Source: Methanobrevibacter sp. (GTDB lineage: Archaea; Methanobacteriota; Methanobacteria; Methanobacteriales; Methanobacteriaceae). From it: a DNA stretch of 64,000 nucleotides. The notes beneath the pieces are model-generated. The model had not been told where the DNA came from, made no database searches, and saw only the letters and a list, made by a program, of their open reading frames with translations. Positions 19,632 to 28,424 of this stretch are shown here, piece after piece. The stretch lies in the NCBI GenBank assembly GCA_017652345.1, contig JAGCBE010000113.1, forward strand, positions 1-64,000. The letters run 5' to 3'. The position numbers and the translations under genes are program-made. Each line of letters begins with the position of its first letter. Positions within the stretch are counted from its first letter, which is position 1.

Positions 19632-20522
19632 ATGAGAACAGCTACATGGACTTCTATTGGAACTGATGTTTCTACCACAGCTACTATTGATGAGGTTTTG
19701 AAAACTTCAAAACTTGATTACGAAGTTTCAAAGTCCCCGATCCTGCTTCCTTCCGGAGTTGAAATTCCTGATAAAGTTGCAACCGTAAAAGACAATGGAG
19801 ATTATATTGGGGTAGTTTCCAAGTCCTATGAAATTTATCAGAATAGTGAAGCGTTTGACTTCATTAACAACATTCCGGATATCAAGTATGAAAGAGCCGG
19901 AGAAACAAAATCTGGAATGGTTTACATTATTGGTAAGCTTCCTGAAATGACTGTACTGAATGATACATTTGCACCATATGTTATTTTTCAAACATCTCAT
20001 AACGGTAGGTACAATATTAAAGCTACCATTTGTCCGCTGCGAATTGTGTGCCAGAACCAGTTCAATTATTCCTTTAAGCAGATGACAAACACAATTAACA
20101 TTAGACATAGCAGACAGATGCCGTATAAGGTTGCACAGGCACAAAGACTTATTACTGACACAGCAACTTATATGCAGGGATTTACAAACACCGCAGAGGA
20201 ACTTGCAATGCTGAAGCTTGACAGCAGAGACACTGTTTATGAAATTATTGACAAGTTCTTTGAAAGCACCAAGGAACTGACAGAAAGACAGCAGAACGCA
20301 CTTAATAACAAGAAAGACGAACTCATTAGATGTTATCTTGCAGAGGATAACAGAGAATTTCAGAATACAGTTTGGGGATTGGCAAATGCCTTTACTGATT
20401 ATGAAACTCACAGACAGACTAAAAAGACAGCAACATCCAACGAATCCAAGTTTATGAGCGTAACCTTTGATCCCACTGCAATGAACAAATTTATGGAAAT
20501 TGCAATGGAATACGCAAGATAA
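19632..20522 (+). CDS. DUF932 / phage-plasmid-like protein
   Basis: A 296-residue protein of the DUF932 (TIGR03299-type) family found widely in phages and plasmids. Recognisable parts are VSKSYEIYQNSEAFDFI near residue 65, a central NIKATICPLRIVCQNQFNY, and a C-terminal helical region. Biochemical function is unknown; it is often near replication genes. It has its own strong promoter and GGAGG site. Codon use is richer in C/G-ending codons than its neighbours, which suggests high early expression. Confidence 0.75.
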   Translation: MRTATWTSIGTDVSTTATIDEVLKTSKLDYEVSKSPILLPSGVEIPDKVATVKDNGDYIGVVSKSYEIYQNSEAFDFINNIPDIKYERAGETKSGMVYIIGKLPEMTVLNDTFAPYVIFQTSHNGRYNIKATICPLRIVCQNQFNYSFKQMTNTINIRHSRQMPYKVAQAQRLITDTATYMQGFTNTAEELAMLKLDSRDTVYEIIDKFFESTKELTERQQNALNNKKDELIRCYLAEDNREFQNTVWGLANAFTDYETHRQTKKTATSNESKFMSVTFDPTAMNKFMEIAMEYAR

Positions 20523-20556
20523 ACCAAAATTAACTTAAAAAATTTCGGAAACCCTC

Positions 20557-20585
20557 TTGACAAATCCATAAGAATGTGTTATACT
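20557..20585 (+). promoter_or_regulatory. Sigma-A-type promoter (SNF2 helicase gene)
   Basis: TTGACA, 17-bp spacer, TATACT with extended TGT. Confidence 0.88.
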
Positions 20586-20630
20586 GTTTATAAGTAAAAT
20601 ACATATTCTGAGTTGTCGGGAGGGTTTCAT

Positions 20631-22874
20631 TTGGTAGATATTTTTGTAAAAGACAAAAAGCTATTTGTAAAATCTGAGTATGACAGAAAACTTCTAGAGT
20701 TTATGCGAAGTAGACCTAAACGGTTTTGGAATAAAGAAGAACGACAATGGGAAATTCCAGAAAATGAACTAGAAAATTTACTTCCTGTTATAGAAGGTTA
20801 TGATTATATCATTAGATATGATGATAGCAGAGAAGATTTTATATCGAATACAAAAATAGATATTGGCAAACCAATAATTGAAAATGTTGTTCCTGAATGG
20901 TATAATTACAAAACAAAACCATTTCAACATCAGATAGAAGGTATTTCTTACGGACTAACTCATGATAAGTTTCTACTTGCTGATGAGCAAGGTTGTATTG
21001 ACGGAAATATGGAAGTAGACGCTATAACTGAATTTGGAAAATTTAAAGGTATTTTAACAGATCTATTCCATATGTATATATCTTCTTTAGATAAAAATAA
21101 GTATAAGATACTTTGTTATATAGGTGGATGTTTACTTGATTATTATCCGATAGATAAGATAGTGTATTCCGGAGAAAAGGATTGTTACGGATTACAATTA
21201 GAGGATGATACTTACATCATAGGAACACCAGATCATGAAATTCTAACTGATAAAGGATATATACCATTGAAAGATGTTGTTGATCCTAATTTTACAACAT
21301 ATGTGTATACACAAGATGTTAATGTTCCAACATTTGTTAAAAAAGTAAAGGCAGCCACTCTTTATTATGTTGGAACAAAGAGTGTATATGACATTGTTAT
21401 GAAAGACCCTTTTAGAAATTTTGTTGCAAATAACATAATAGTACACAACTGCGGAAAAACCAAGACTTGTTTAGACTTATCACAAATTCGTAAAAAAGAA
21501 AATAACGTCAGACACACATTGATAATAGCCTGCGTCAATAGTTTGAAGTATAACTGGTATTCCGAAGTAATTAAACATACTGATGATAAACCATATATTC
21601 TTGGAACAAGGTATACAAAGTCTGGAAAGGAATATATAGGGTCAAATGAGGATCGTTTAAAAGATATTGAAAATATTGGTAGAAATAGGACCATTGATGA
21701 TTGTTATTACATTATAACAAACATTGAAACTCTTAGATATACTAAGACATTAAAAGTTCCACTTAAAACAAAAAAGAATGGTTCTCAAAGATTTAAAAAG
21801 GTTACAATGTTTCCTATTGTTGAAGCTATACAAAAACAAATAAAAGATGGAAACATAAATATGATAATTGCCGATGAGAGTCACAGGCTGAAGAACGCAG
21901 CTAGTTTATCTGGAAAAGCATTACTTGCATTAACTTGCGATTATCAAGTATCCCTAACAGGAACACCAGTTATGAATAATCCAATAGATGTATACACAAC
22001 ACTACATTGGATAGGATATGAAAAACATAGTTTATTTCAATTTCGACAACACTATTGTATTTTCGGTGGTTTTGGAAATCATCAAATAGTTGGATACAAG
22101 AATCTGCCAGAACTGCAAGCTGTTTTAGATAAGTGTATGTTACGACGACTAAAATCAGATGTACTAGATTTACCTGAAAAAATCTATATTGATGATTATG
22201 TTGAAATGACACGGGAGCAAATAAAACTATATGAAGATGTAAGAGAAAACATAATTAACAATATTGATAAAATAAAATTAAGCCCGAACCCATTAGTACA
22301 ACTTATTAGACTAAGACAGGTGACTGGTAATCCAAGTCTATTAAGCACTAAGGTAAAAGGAATAAGTCCGAAGTTTGAAAGAATGTTACAAATTATAGAG
22401 GATGTGATTGAAAATGGTAAGAAGTGTTTAGTGTTCAGTAACTGGACAGACACAATAAACCCTGCTTATGAACTCTGTGTTGATAAAAATTATAATCCTG
22501 CATTATACACAGGAGAAAATAAAGACACAAGAGAGCAGGAAAAAGAGAGGTTTATGAGTGATCCGAATTGTAAAGTATTATTTGGTACAATGGGAGCTAT
22601 GGGAACCGGTCTTACATTAACAGCGGCAACCACAGTAATATTTTTAGATGAACCGTGGAACAGAGCTATAAAAGATCAATGTGAGGACAGAGTTCATAGA
22701 ATAGGAACTAATGAAAGCCCGAATATAATTACAATTATGTGCAAAGGAACAATAGATGAAAAAATTCATGATATTGTATACCGAAAAGGAAAACTGTCAG
22801 ATATTTTAATTGATAAGGAAGAAGATATATTTAAAAATCCAAAGTTAGTCAATTACTTACTGTCTATTGATTAA
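20631..22874 (+). CDS. SNF2-family helicase interrupted by a mini-intein
   Basis: Superfamily 2 ATPase of 747 residues as encoded, about 595 after splicing. Motifs: FQHQIEGISYG (Q-like), ADEQG...CGKTKT (motif I, split by the intein), IIADESHRLKN (II), SLTGTPVMNN (III), KCLVFSNW (IV), GTMGAMGTGLTLTAATTVIF (V) and QCEDRVHRIG (VI). SNF2-type phage helicases remodel DNA in replication, recombination or transcription. TTG 20631 is chosen because GGGAGGG lies 6 nt upstream; an earlier TTG at 20613 has no ribosome site. Without splicing the P-loop would be disrupted and the enzyme inactive. Confidence 0.85.
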   Translation: MVDIFVKDKKLFVKSEYDRKLLEFMRSRPKRFWNKEERQWEIPENELENLLPVIEGYDYIIRYDDSREDFISNTKIDIGKPIIENVVPEWYNYKTKPFQHQIEGISYGLTHDKFLLADEQGCIDGNMEVDAITEFGKFKGILTDLFHMYISSLDKNKYKILCYIGGCLLDYYPIDKIVYSGEKDCYGLQLEDDTYIIGTPDHEILTDKGYIPLKDVVDPNFTTYVYTQDVNVPTFVKKVKAATLYYVGTKSVYDIVMKDPFRNFVANNIIVHNCGKTKTCLDLSQIRKKENNVRHTLIIACVNSLKYNWYSEVIKHTDDKPYILGTRYTKSGKEYIGSNEDRLKDIENIGRNRTIDDCYYIITNIETLRYTKTLKVPLKTKKNGSQRFKKVTMFPIVEAIQKQIKDGNINMIIADESHRLKNAASLSGKALLALTCDYQVSLTGTPVMNNPIDVYTTLHWIGYEKHSLFQFRQHYCIFGGFGNHQIVGYKNLPELQAVLDKCMLRRLKSDVLDLPEKIYIDDYVEMTREQIKLYEDVRENIINNIDKIKLSPNPLVQLIRLRQVTGNPSLLSTKVKGISPKFERMLQIIEDVIENGKKCLVFSNWTDTINPAYELCVDKNYNPALYTGENKDTREQEKERFMSDPNCKVLFGTMGAMGTGLTLTAATTVIFLDEPWNRAIKDQCEDRVHRIGTNESPNIITIMCKGTIDEKIHDIVYRKGKLSDILIDKEEDIFKNPKLVNYLLSID
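20994..21449 (+). mobile_element. Mini-intein inserted in the helicase P-loop
   Basis: An in-frame insertion of 152 residues splits GCGKT of the Walker A motif. It starts with Cys1 in CIDGNMEVDA (block A), carries GTPDHEILT (block B, with TxxH-type His), and ends with VYDIVMKDPFRNFVANN then IIVHN (blocks F and G), followed by Cys+1. All four catalytic elements of a class 1 intein are present. No LAGLIDADG or HNH endonuclease is seen and the length leaves no room for one, so it cannot home by itself. Confidence 0.92.
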
Positions 22875-22905
22875 ACAACTTAATTTAATACAGGAGGAAT
22901 ATTAA

Positions 22906-23223
22906 ATGATTAAGGATAATGAAAAGCTGCTTACGGCAAGCAAGGTTGCACAGGAACTTGATATTAGTACAAAAACTCTAAATAATTGGTATATGTGGTA
23001 TTATGATGATACGATTGAAAAACCGAAGAACTTTCCAAAACTCCCCGATTTTATTCAGGAATACCCAAAAGGACCTAGATATTGGACAATCGAGGATGTT
23101 GTGCAACTAAAGAAATTTCAGGCTTGGAGACCTACTGGACGGGCAGGAGTAATGGGAAGAGTTTCTGAAAAATATTATGGCACAAAGCGTTATGCAAAAA
23201 AGGAGACAAAAGATGAAGGTTAA
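22906..23223 (+). CDS. MerR-like helix-turn-helix DNA-binding protein
   Basis: A 105-residue basic protein. LLTASKVAQELDISTKTLNNWY is a helix-turn-helix, and PRYWTIEDVVQLKKFQAW fits the rest of a MerR/excisionase-type winged domain. It probably regulates transcription or binds an origin; which one cannot be told. ATG 22906 follows AGGAGG, 31 bp after the helicase gene, so it is likely in the same transcript. Its last 11 bp overlap the next gene. Confidence 0.6.
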   Translation: MIKDNEKLLTASKVAQELDISTKTLNNWYMWYYDDTIEKPKNFPKLPDFIQEYPKGPRYWTIEDVVQLKKFQAWRPTGRAGVMGRVSEKYYGTKRYAKKETKDEG

Positions 23224-23638
23224 GGAAGAAATTATCCTAACGGATGATCAAAAACAGCAGTTGAATGAGTTGTCAGAGCAGTTTATGGATGCTTGCAATC
23301 AGTACACCTCTGCCGATAACAAGAAGAAAGCTCTAAATACTGTTATTAAAAGTTTAATGGCAGATTTTGGTGTAAATAAATTTGTATCGGATTCAAATGT
23401 GTCACTTAGTATGTCGTCAAGACCAAATATTGTATTTGATGAAGATAAACTATTGGCTTTATGTAAAGAGTTGAATATTGACGGACTTGTAAAAACAAAA
23501 GAATATGTAGATATGAATGTCTTAGAATCTGCAATGTATCATGATTCAACTCTTAAAACAAGACTAAAGGAAGTTCAAATTGTAAAGCCTGATGTAGTTA
23601 CATTAAAATGCACACAAAAGAAACCACTTAATGAGTAA
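23213..23638 (+). CDS. Hypothetical protein
   Basis: A 141-residue protein with a helical N-terminal half (LTDDQKQQLNELSEQFMDAC) and a mixed C-terminal half. No family recognised. ATG 23213 is chosen over an upstream frame start because AAGGAG lies 6 nt before it. It overlaps the MerR-like gene, so the two are probably translationally coupled. Confidence 0.65.
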   Translation: MKVKEEIILTDDQKQQLNELSEQFMDACNQYTSADNKKKALNTVIKSLMADFGVNKFVSDSNVSLSMSSRPNIVFDEDKLLALCKELNIDGLVKTKEYVDMNVLESAMYHDSTLKTRLKEVQIVKPDVVTLKCTQKKPLNE

Positions 23639-23684
23639 CAGATTTGTTTTAAATGTAAAATCTGAAAAAAGTTCTAAAAAAGTC

Positions 23685-23713
23685 TTGACTTTTGTTGGGG
23701 TTTGTGTTACACT
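23685..23713 (+). promoter_or_regulatory. Sigma-A-type promoter (replication operon)
   Basis: TTGACT, 17-bp spacer, TACACT with upstream TGT. The -35/-10 spacer holds TTGTTGGGG (23692-23700), the complement of CCCCAACAA at 23738-23746, so this promoter sits in a possible operator or structured leader. Confidence 0.8.
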
Positions 23714-23724
23714 AAAAACAAGAA

Positions 23725-23849
23725 AAATTGTTGATTGCCCCAACAATTTAAGATAACTTTTGGTAAGAATAATAGTAACCACTATTATTTTTATATAATC
23801 GAAATCGTTCAGTTAATTGGGGGCAAAGCAATTAGCTGAACGATTTTTT
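23725..23849 (+). promoter_or_regulatory. Structured leader with terminator and complementary loops (putative attenuator)
   Basis: Three hairpins follow the promoter. H1: 23725-23733 with 23741-23749, 9 bp, loop ATTGCCC. H2: 23768-23776 with 23781-23789, 9 bp. H3: 23802-23818 with 23830-23846, 17 bp with one G-T, loop GGGGGCAAAGC, then a T run (terminator-like). The loop segment TTGCCC of H1 is perfectly complementary to GGGCAA in the H3 loop, which would allow a kissing interaction. The first gene begins 25 bp after H3, so read-through would control the replication operon. The regulation is inferred. Confidence 0.6.
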
Positions 23850-23873
23850 GACTTTATAAGGAAAGGTGATAGT

Positions 23874-24401
23874 ATGCCACTTAATGCCTACATCAATTTT
23901 AACAAAGAACATCCTGAAGATAAGAATGATGTTTTTGTTCAAAAGTACATTGAAAAAGAAGAAAAGCTACAGCAAAAGATCCTAGAGGAATTGAAGGTAG
24001 GCGGTAGTGAAGACTATAATGAAAACATATCACTATTTCCACTCGGTAAAATTCCATCCCCAGTAAGAATTCCTGCATGGATGTTTCGTAAATATCCAGA
24101 AACACCCAATCTCGAATTAGACGATATCGAAAAAGTAGCTATGGCTCATGTAATCCATTTTACAAATTGTGATAATTATACAGGGTACATTGAGTGCTCT
24201 GGTCATATTGAAAATTGGTGTAAATGTAGTGTCGCAGCGGCACATAACGCTTTGAAGAAATTGGAAAAGAAGGGATTCATTACCTCTCATGTGTTAGATC
24301 CTGATGATTGTAGAGGGCACAAAAGAAACTTAGGATATTTTGTAAACATTGCTTATTTACATAAACTTCTAAGCCTTTATAAAATGGACATCTGGACATA
24401 A
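23874..24401 (+). CDS. Winged-helix DNA-binding protein (replication-initiator-like)
   Basis: A 175-residue protein with a winged-helix pattern: VAMAHVIHFTNCDN, then CSVAAAHNALKKLEKKGFITS (recognition helix and wing). It precedes a second winged-helix replication protein and the helicase loader, so a role in origin recognition is plausible. ATG 23874 follows AAGGAAAGGTGAT and lies after the terminator-like leader; an earlier TTG at 23817 falls inside the H3 stem and is not a credible start. Confidence 0.55.
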   Translation: MPLNAYINFNKEHPEDKNDVFVQKYIEKEEKLQQKILEELKVGGSEDYNENISLFPLGKIPSPVRIPAWMFRKYPETPNLELDDIEKVAMAHVIHFTNCDNYTGYIECSGHIENWCKCSVAAAHNALKKLEKKGFITSHVLDPDDCRGHKRNLGYFVNIAYLHKLLSLYKMDIWT

Positions 24402-24439
24402 CATAAAATCATTTAAAAATTTCTAAGAGGGTGAGGATA

Positions 24440-26065
24440 TTGCAACAGAATGGAAAATCTAAAGCACCTACTATAGTAATGTGGTCATGGATGAGAGAAG
24501 TATTAGAATTAACAGGAACAGAACTTCTTTTATTTTCATATATATTTGCTCAAACATTTGATAAGGTGCATAAGTGTTGGACTTGTTTAGCAGATATGGA
24601 AGTTTGGTTTGGAATAACTAGACAAACAATTTCAAGAAATATTGATAAGTTAGTCGAGAAGAATTTTATTAAAAAGATTTGCAAAGCAGACGATAATAAG
24701 TTTTTTATAAAGCATAATTGCTATTTCGCAAATATTGATTATATAACAGAGTTGTGTGAAAATTCGGATTATGATAATTATCAGAATTTTTTAGACTCTT
24801 ACCGCAATATTCTTAAACAGAAATTCCCAGAGGACGGAAAGCAAATAGATGAATATTTGAATGAACTATCATCTTGGCATCAGAATAAAGATATAAAAGT
24901 GTGCATAACATTAAATGAATTAGCAAAACTTTTATCTTCTAATAATGAAACTGGAAATAACATATCTGAGATGTTGGATATTATACATAAAGAAAAGAAA
25001 GAAAAACGGACAGCAGAAAAGGAATACATTATAAAAGAGTCTTCAAATAATATTGAACAACCTGACCCTGTTCTTTTTGAAAAACCAAAGAAGAAAAGAA
25101 CATCCAAAAAAGCTCAAAGAGAAGAATGGTATCTAACTAAAAAAGAAATGTCTAGCAGTTTTGTAATGTTAAATGCTGGAGGAGATAGTGAATTACAAAT
25201 GCTGCTAGACAATTTCTTAGACACTGATAATGGAAGAAGTTACACTCCCATTCAGTGGGAACAGCAACTTGATAATTTATATAGATATGGAAGAACAGTT
25301 CCTAGAATGATCGAAGGTGTTAGAAATTCCTTTATGAACAACTACCGTGCGCTATATATTCCTGATAGAAATGAGGTTGACATTGAATTAAAGTTAGCTG
25401 AAATAAATACATATGTCAGGGATGAAGGAGAGGATAACACAGAACTTAAAAAGTACCTTGAAGCATATGTAGTTGAGACACCAAAAGGTAAAAGTGCAAC
25501 ACTTAATCAGTTTAAATTAAAACTTGCTGATCTGTCAAGAATATGCCCTAAAACTGAACAGAAAGTGGAAAGTGTTAAATTTTCATATATGAATTCATAT
25601 GCATCACTGGCATATACATCTACGGCGGTACAAACTGCTAAGAGTACAGAGATAGACATGAAAGAAAAAACAAGGGCAATTCAAAACTTCATTGCAAGTG
25701 GATATTATTATTTAAAGCCAGATATTCAAAAGTATCTTACTATGTATATTGAAGAAACTGAGAATGGGAAGAGTATGAGTGCTTCAGCATTTGAATTAGC
25801 ACTTGATAATTTCAGGTTGTTCTGTTTAGATGACGATGACAAAATCACAAAACTTAAACTTGCCATTCAGAATAATTACAATAAACTTGCAACGGAAGAT
25901 TTTGCTGAAACAAATAAGTTAAAAGCACGTCACGAAACCAGAGAAGAAGAAGCGTATGAACGTGATAAGAGAAGGTATTCCGCTGTAAAGCAAGAGCAGA
26001 GAATTCACCCAAATAATGAATTGGTTAAAGGTGTTGATACATCTAAATTCATAAGAAGGAGCTAA
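24440..26065 (+). CDS. Winged-helix replication protein with three tandem repeats (DnaD/initiator-like)
   Basis: A 541-residue protein. The N-terminal 80 residues form a winged helix (GITRQTISRNIDKLVEKNFI). The C-terminal half carries three diverged copies of one 60-70-residue helical unit, near residues 254-300, 335-395 and 427-485, with patterns LLDNFLDTDNGRS, LKKYLEAYVVETPKGKS and IQKYLTMYIEETENGKS followed by NNY/NSY...L. Such a layout recalls DnaD/DnaB-type loaders. TTG 24440 lies 9 nt after AGAGG; GTG 24431 touches that site. It is followed by the helicase loader. Confidence 0.55.
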   Translation: MQQNGKSKAPTIVMWSWMREVLELTGTELLLFSYIFAQTFDKVHKCWTCLADMEVWFGITRQTISRNIDKLVEKNFIKKICKADDNKFFIKHNCYFANIDYITELCENSDYDNYQNFLDSYRNILKQKFPEDGKQIDEYLNELSSWHQNKDIKVCITLNELAKLLSSNNETGNNISEMLDIIHKEKKEKRTAEKEYIIKESSNNIEQPDPVLFEKPKKKRTSKKAQREEWYLTKKEMSSSFVMLNAGGDSELQMLLDNFLDTDNGRSYTPIQWEQQLDNLYRYGRTVPRMIEGVRNSFMNNYRALYIPDRNEVDIELKLAEINTYVRDEGEDNTELKKYLEAYVVETPKGKSATLNQFKLKLADLSRICPKTEQKVESVKFSYMNSYASLAYTSTAVQTAKSTEIDMKEKTRAIQNFIASGYYYLKPDIQKYLTMYIEETENGKSMSASAFELALDNFRLFCLDDDDKITKLKLAIQNNYNKLATEDFAETNKLKARHETREEEAYERDKRRYSAVKQEQRIHPNNELVKGVDTSKFIRRS

Positions 26066-26070
26066 GTACT

Positions 26071-26841
26071 ATGAGAGATGACTTTTATGTAAGACGAGAG
26101 GATAATGAAAATTGTTGGTATAAAGATTTCTGTGAAAAATATGGAACTTCAGATTGTAAGTACACCTGCAAGAAGTTTACGCAAACTGATTATATGTTTC
26201 AATTAAGTAATCTTCCAAAAAGATGGTGGAAGCCAGTAAAAGTATCTACAGATTTTCTGAGTGACTATTCAGCAGAGATTCTTAATACGATTGTTGCAGA
26301 TTGTGAATTTTTTGTATTAAGTGGATTTAATTTGTATTTATATGGTCATGTAGGTGTTGGAAAAACGTCTTGGGCGATTAAGATTATGAATAGATTCATC
26401 GCTGACATCGCAGAAAGAAATGATTTCACACCACGGGCAATTTATGTAAATGTTCCATCTTTTCTAAGAGATGCAAAACTTCATATGAAATATGTTGATA
26501 ATAATTATCTTGAATTTTTAAAAACAATTCAAACCTGTAATCTTGTTGTGTGGGATGAAATTGGTCAAACTGATCCAACGAATTTTGAATCACAGTGGCT
26601 TTATTCCTATATAAATGAAAGAATATTTGCAGGAAAAAGCAATATATTTACAAGTAATTTATCTCCTGATAAATTGAGGGAAATTGACAAACGACTTGAG
26701 TCGAGAATTTGTCAAGGTTCGGATTGTATTGAAGTTGAGGGAGAAGATATGCGTCCCAAAACAACATATACATCATATATGAGTCAGGAGGTTAATGACG
26801 ATGGTACAGATACAGATACTGAACAAGATACTGAGATCTAA
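26071..26841 (+). CDS. DnaC-like helicase loader (AAA+ ATPase)
   Basis: A 256-residue protein. Residues 35-60 hold cysteines (CEKYGTSDCKYTCKKF) that may bind zinc. The AAA+ core has Walker A YGHVGVGKTSWA near residue 93 and Walker B NLVVWDEIGQTD near 165, with SNIFTSNLSPDKLREID as sensor region. DnaC/DnaI-like loaders place the replicative helicase on DNA; that helicase is the next gene, overlapping by 41 bp. Start ATG 26071 is 5 bp after the previous stop and has AGGAG upstream. Confidence 0.8.
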   Translation: MRDDFYVRREDNENCWYKDFCEKYGTSDCKYTCKKFTQTDYMFQLSNLPKRWWKPVKVSTDFLSDYSAEILNTIVADCEFFVLSGFNLYLYGHVGVGKTSWAIKIMNRFIADIAERNDFTPRAIYVNVPSFLRDAKLHMKYVDNNYLEFLKTIQTCNLVVWDEIGQTDPTNFESQWLYSYINERIFAGKSNIFTSNLSPDKLREIDKRLESRICQGSDCIEVEGEDMRPKTTYTSYMSQEVNDDGTDTDTEQDTEI

Positions 26842-28126
26842 ATCATTAGATATTGTATTTGACAATGATTTAACCCCAGAGCACTTTGGGGAATATTCAG
26901 ATCATTTCAAATTTATAATGGAACATTATAAGCAGTATGGTAATGTTCCTGATATGGCAACTTTTGTAGATACATTTGATGATTTTGACGTTTTAGAGGT
27001 AACAGAAACAGACGATTATTTAATTGATAAAGTCAGTGAGGAATATGAGTATGCTAACTTTGTTCCAGTAATAAAGAAAGCTGCGGAGTTGTTAAAAACG
27101 AATTCCTTAGAGGCTATAGACTATTTAAAAACATCTATAACAACTATAGGGTTATCAGGTGCTACACTTGGAACAGATATTATCAAGGATGCACAATTAA
27201 GATTAGAACAGTATCAAAAGAAAAAGAATTCTACCGAGCCTTGGATGAGACCAACAGGATTTAAAGAACTTGATGAACAAATCGGTGGTTTAACTCCAGG
27301 TGAGGAATTTATGGTTATTGTTGCAAGAACAAATAATGGTAAATCGTGGGTTCTTTGTAAAATGCTTGAACATAACTGGAAGGTCGGTGCTAATGTAGGT
27401 TATATATCTCCAGAAATGAGTGCCGATCTTATTGGATATAGATTCGATACATTAACTGCACACTTTTCTAATTTTGCTTTATATACAGGTAGAGATGTTG
27501 AAGGAGATTATGAACAACACATTAAAAATCTAATGGAAAATTCAAATAACTCATTTATTGTCGCAACTCCATTAGAGTTTAATAAGAAGATAACAATTTC
27601 CAAGTTGAGAAAGTTCTGTTTAAAGAATAAAATAGATGTTCTTGGAATAGACGGTATTACTTACTTAACAGACGAAAGATATCATCGCGGAGATAATAAA
27701 ACAACTTCTTTGACTAACATCAGTGAAGACCTTATGAGTTTAAGTTGTGAATTAAAGATTCCGATTATCGCAGTTGTTCAGGCTAATAGAAGTGGTGTTG
27801 AAGAAGATGGTAGTGTTCCGTCACTTGAAAGCATTCGTGATTCAGATGGTATTTCACACAATGCATCAAAAGTATTGTCAATAAGACAGTCCAATAATAA
27901 ATTGAAAATGGAAATCACAAAGGCTAGAAATTGCAAGGTTGGTGTTAAACTTTGTTACGACTGGAATATTGATGTCGGTGAGTTTACATATGATGCAAGT
28001 GCTGGTGACTTTGAAGAAACATTGGAAACCTCTGAATCAAGACAAAGAAATGCAAGACAACAACCACAAACAGAAAATAAACAACCTTTAGTCGCAAGAA
28101 GAGGAAGTTCTTCAAATCCATTTTAA
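26801..28126 (+). CDS. dnaB: Replicative DNA helicase (DnaB-like)
   Basis: A 441-residue protein of the DnaB/RecA-fold helicase family. The C-terminal motor has TGFKELDEQIGGLTPGEE, Walker A VARTNNGKSW near residue 172, Walker B VLGIDGITYL near 285, and VVQANRSG (H3/H4 region). The N-terminal 140 residues match the helical collar. It unwinds the fork together with the primase encoded next. ATG 26801 lies 9 nt after AGGAGG; ATG 26795 is too close to it. The C-terminal tail is Gln/Arg-rich and probably flexible. Confidence 0.88.
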   Translation: MVQIQILNKILRSKSLDIVFDNDLTPEHFGEYSDHFKFIMEHYKQYGNVPDMATFVDTFDDFDVLEVTETDDYLIDKVSEEYEYANFVPVIKKAAELLKTNSLEAIDYLKTSITTIGLSGATLGTDIIKDAQLRLEQYQKKKNSTEPWMRPTGFKELDEQIGGLTPGEEFMVIVARTNNGKSWVLCKMLEHNWKVGANVGYISPEMSADLIGYRFDTLTAHFSNFALYTGRDVEGDYEQHIKNLMENSNNSFIVATPLEFNKKITISKLRKFCLKNKIDVLGIDGITYLTDERYHRGDNKTTSLTNISEDLMSLSCELKIPIIAVVQANRSGVEEDGSVPSLESIRDSDGISHNASKVLSIRQSNNKLKMEITKARNCKVGVKLCYDWNIDVGEFTYDASAGDFEETLETSESRQRNARQQPQTENKQPLVARRGSSSNPF

Positions 28127-28142
28127 AAAAGGTGATTTTTAA

Positions 28143-28418
28143 ATGAATAGTTTAATTATAGCTGTAAAAAAATTTACAAAGGAATATTTAAAGGAAAATC
28201 CTGATACGGTATTTAGAAATAGAGAACTTATTGTAGAGGAAGATGATGACGGTATTCAGGATCATAAAGTATATAGGTTTAAGTTAGGTGATGGTATAAC
28301 ACCCTACAAGAATCTTAAACACATTTCATCACTATATGCACTTCTTCCAAATGTTATATTTTATGACAATACTTATGAAAATTCTCTTACTGTAGAATTC
28401 ACAGAGCAAGAGGAGTGA
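28143..28418 (+). CDS. Small protein between helicase and primase
   Basis: A 91-residue acidic protein of unknown function. It contains YRFKLGDGITPYKNLKHI, a 'GDGxTPYxxL' pattern usually seen at the N-terminus of phage tail-fibre or hyaluronidase-like proteins. Here it sits inside the replisome operon, so its meaning is unclear. ATG 28143 follows AAAGGTG. It could be a replication accessory protein. Confidence 0.6.
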   Translation: MNSLIIAVKKFTKEYLKENPDTVFRNRELIVEEDDDGIQDHKVYRFKLGDGITPYKNLKHISSLYALLPNVIFYDNTYENSLTVEFTEQEE

Positions 28419-28424
28419 TCTTAA

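Noticed and set aside
19728..20411. 227-codon minus-strand ORF
   Set aside because: It is fully inside the DUF932 gene, has no ribosome site or promoter, and is a shadow of a codon-biased gene.
23639..23665. CAGATTT/AAATCTG hairpin as a terminator after 23638
   Set aside because: The stem is short and is followed by A, not T, on the + strand.
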